Origin: Bacteroidales bacterium UBA5197
GTDB taxonomy: Bacteria; Bacteroidota; Bacteroidia; Bacteroidales; Lentimicrobiaceae
Assembly (NCBI GenBank): GCA_002412885.1
Contig: DHVX01000072.1
Location: 164,843-228,842 of the forward strand
Length of the DNA stretch: 64,000 bases
Reading direction: 5' to 3'
In this document: positions 62,279 through 64,000 of the stretch, piece by piece
Layout: every line of letters starts with the position of its first letter
How positions within the stretch are numbered: the first letter of the stretch is position 1
Made by a program: the position numbers and the translations under genes
The notes under the pieces: model-generated
Told to the model about the DNA's origin: nothing
Seen by the model: only the letters and a program-made list of their open reading frames with translations
The model's database searches: none

Positions 62279-63442
62279 ATGGCACGCATACTGGTAATTG
62301 ACGACGAAAGAAGCATCAGAAGCACGTTGAAAGAAATTCTGGAATATGAAGGCTATCAGATGGACGAAGCTCCTGATGGGCCAACAGCACTGGAATTAGC
62401 TGCCAAAGAAAAGTATGATGTTGTGCTTTGCGACATAAAAATGCCGCTTATGGATGGCATCGAAGTGCTTGATAAGTTGCTTCTTATGAATGACACTCCG
62501 GTTGTAATGATATCCGGGCACGGGAATATTGAAACCGCAGTTGATGCCATAAAACGCGGAGCTTACGATTACATAGCCAAACCACTCGACCTGAACCGAC
62601 TTCTTATCACCATCAGAAATGCCATGGAAAAAGGCAGCCTTATCAAAGAGACGCGGGTATTAAAACGCAAAGTCAGCAAGACTTACGAAATGATTGGGGA
62701 ATCGGAGCCTATTCAGCAAATAAGAACCATGATTGAACGGGTTGCCCCTACCGATGCACGTGTGCTAATAACAGGGAGCAACGGAACGGGCAAGGAGCTT
62801 GTGGCAAGATGGTTGCACGAACTAAGCAACCGTGCTGAAGGTCCGTTTATTGAGGTCAATTGCGCTGCAATTCCTGGCGAATTAATTGAAAGTGTACTTT
62901 TCGGACATGAAAAGGGGTCATTTACATCAGCCATTAAACAGCGCAAAGGCGACTTTGAACAAGCCAGCGGAGGCACATTGTTTCTGGATGAAATCGGAGA
63001 TATGAGTTTATCCGCACAGGCGAAGGTACTTCGTGCACTGCAGGAAAATAAAATCATGCGTGTTGGCGGTGAAAAAGAGATACCTGTAGATGTTAGAATC
63101 ATTGCTGCAACCAACAAAAATATTGTTGAAGAAATTGAGAAACGCAATTTCAGGGAAGATTTATACCACAGACTCAGCGTAATTCTGATTCATGTTCCAA
63201 CATTGAATGACCGAGCCGAAGATATTCCTTTGCTGGCCAATCACTTTATCACTGAAATTTGTGAAACTCAGGGAAAACCGCTCATCACCTTCGACGAAGA
63301 AGCACTGACGGCCCTGCAGAATATTACCTGGACAGGAAATATACGGGAGCTTAGAAATGTTGTTGAACGACTGGCCATTTTGTGCGACACAAAAATAACG
63401 GCTGAAGATGTTGACCTATATGCGCGTCCGTTAAAGAAATAA
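62279..63442 (+). CDS. NtrC-type response regulator without a DNA-binding domain
   Basis: 387 aa. Receiver domain 1-118 with phospho-acceptor Asp52 (LCDIKMP) and Lys101 (AKPLD). AAA+ central domain from about 135: ITGSNGTGKELVARWLHEL Walker A, GGTLFLDEIGDMSLSAQAKV Walker B, and FREDLYHRLSVILIHVPTLN. The sigma-54 contact loop GAFTGA reads GSFTSA (213-218). The protein ends at LRNVVERLAI...YARPLKK with no Fis-type helix-turn-helix. It may act without specific DNA binding, or not on sigma-54 at all. It stands alone with no kinase nearby in the window. Confidence 0.9.
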   Translation: MARILVIDDERSIRSTLKEILEYEGYQMDEAPDGPTALELAAKEKYDVVLCDIKMPLMDGIEVLDKLLLMNDTPVVMISGHGNIETAVDAIKRGAYDYIAKPLDLNRLLITIRNAMEKGSLIKETRVLKRKVSKTYEMIGESEPIQQIRTMIERVAPTDARVLITGSNGTGKELVARWLHELSNRAEGPFIEVNCAAIPGELIESVLFGHEKGSFTSAIKQRKGDFEQASGGTLFLDEIGDMSLSAQAKVLRALQENKIMRVGGEKEIPVDVRIIAATNKNIVEEIEKRNFREDLYHRLSVILIHVPTLNDRAEDIPLLANHFITEICETQGKPLITFDEEALTALQNITWTGNIRELRNVVERLAILCDTKITAEDVDLYARPLKK

Positions 63443-63607
63443 GAAGAGGAAGGCGTTTTGAGGTATTTTCCAGGAATTGAACAACCTGATTTTTCGGGTA
63501 TTTAAACAGAAGTTCTGGTTGGGCAATTGTAAATCCATCAGCACCCTCAATCAACTAATTCTGCTTTTCAATGAAATTTTCGCCAATGATGGCATTGATT
63601 TTATTCG

Positions 63608-63615
63608 TATTTTTG
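63608..63615 (+). promoter_or_regulatory. -7 element of ssrA
   Basis: TATTTTTG matches TAnnTTTG, 12 bp upstream of the mature tmRNA 5' end. The primary transcript would start near 63621 and need only a short RNase P trim. Confidence 0.5.
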
Positions 63616-63627
63616 CACTATCAAACT

Positions 63628-63996
63628 GGGGCTGCCCGGTTTTGACAGCAGAGAAGTGGTACTGTAAGCATGCCGGGCGTTGTAAGAGTGGCCCGTTAAT
63701 CCCAACTTGCACAGCCTCTAAACGGCACAGATTATAATTACGCGTTAGCCGCTTAATCAAGGATTAGGCCGCTTTCTGCTCTCCGGGAAGCTTTGCGTGG
63801 CTGCGTTCCGGTAAGAGCATCACAAATGCTGCGATAAGACAGGTAAGGTCCTGGTGCCTGTTCGAAAACCAAAAGGAATAAGATGATGGTTGGGTTGTTT
63901 TCTCCCTGCCTTTGTCCGACAACCAACTGAAAAATAAGCATGTAGAAAGCTTTATTGCTGTCTGTTTGGACGCGGGTTCGATTCCCGCCAGCTCCA
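63628..63996 (+). ncRNA. ssrA: Transfer-messenger RNA
   Basis: About 369 nt. The 5' GGGGCTG (63628-63634) pairs with 3' CAGCTCC (63989-63995) to form the tRNA-like acceptor stem (one G-U), with discriminator A and a T arm (GGTTCGATTCC). The next genomic bases are CGA, so CCA would be added by enzyme. The tag reading frame 63724-63756 reads GGC to TAA and encodes GTDYNYALAA, a typical proteolysis tag. Resumption at GGC is inferred from other Bacteroidota tags that start with Gly. It rescues stalled ribosomes with SmpB. Confidence 0.96.
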
Positions 63997-64000
63997 CGAA

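Noticed and set aside
62065..62325. Minus-strand frame across the permease end and the next start
   Set aside because: Overlaps two well-supported plus-strand genes and has no signals of its own.
63551..63997. Minus-strand frames over ssrA, one starting MELAGIEPA
   Set aside because: Antisense to tmRNA. This start is a well-known artefact of reading the reverse of a tRNA-like T arm and acceptor stem.

Overview
The window is a chromosomal segment of a Bacteroidota bacterium, most likely a free-living or gut/sediment member of the Bacteroidales-Marinilabiliales side. The signs are type IX secretion (T9SS) sorting domains, lipid A and Kdo genes (a Gram-negative envelope), promoters with the Bacteroidota -7 element TAnnTTTG, DUF4290 and DUF2271 proteins, the gene order rpsL-rpsG-fusA-rpsJ without tuf, and a tmRNA whose proposed tag is GTDYNYALAA. 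Most of the window is core housekeeping DNA. No phage, insertion sequence, CRISPR array or integron is visible.

Layout. (1) 1-9056, minus strand: the first 3,018 codons of a giant secreted repeat/beta-helix surface protein that runs off the left edge, followed by about 800 bp of sparse DNA. (2) 9853-18661: a membrane acyltransferase-like protein, a small T9SS cargo protein, a polyferredoxin with an HMA-like tail, a secreted endonuclease/phosphatase-fold protein, ComEC and a TPR lipoprotein-like protein. (3) 18799-27343, minus: a run of envelope and maintenance genes (ccmF-like, DUF2520, kdsC, UbiA-type prenyltransferase, maf, DUF502, surE, a small membrane protein, lpxB). (4) 27535-30952: a GNAT-like protein, a T9SS/DUF2271 protein and enolase. 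(5) 31091-49320, minus: the complete str/S10/spc/alpha ribosomal supercluster from rpsL to rplQ, including secY, map, infA and rpoA, and the short genes rpmJ and rpmD.

(6) 49321-49832: a 512-bp region upstream of rpsL with two near-identical promoters (TTG-N19-TACTTTTG). Between them is a stretch of about 185 nt whose ends and interior can fold on each other. I read it as a candidate structured non-coding RNA, the most interesting unexplained signal here. (7) 49833-52392: a LiaF-like / LytS kinase / LytTR regulator operon with a candidate LytTR direct-repeat operator upstream. (8) 52602-64000, mostly plus: a small helical protein with a strong terminator, uvrD/pcrA, a DUF4290 gene, murA (catalytic Cys replaced by Asp), grpE-dnaJ, a NatAB-like ABC exporter, an NtrC-type regulator lacking both its DNA-binding domain and a canonical GAFTGA loop, and the tmRNA gene ssrA.

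Limits. Everything was read by eye. Function calls rest on motifs and family knowledge, promoters on the published Bacteroidota -33/-7 pattern, and RNA folds on hand pairing without energy calculation or comparative support.
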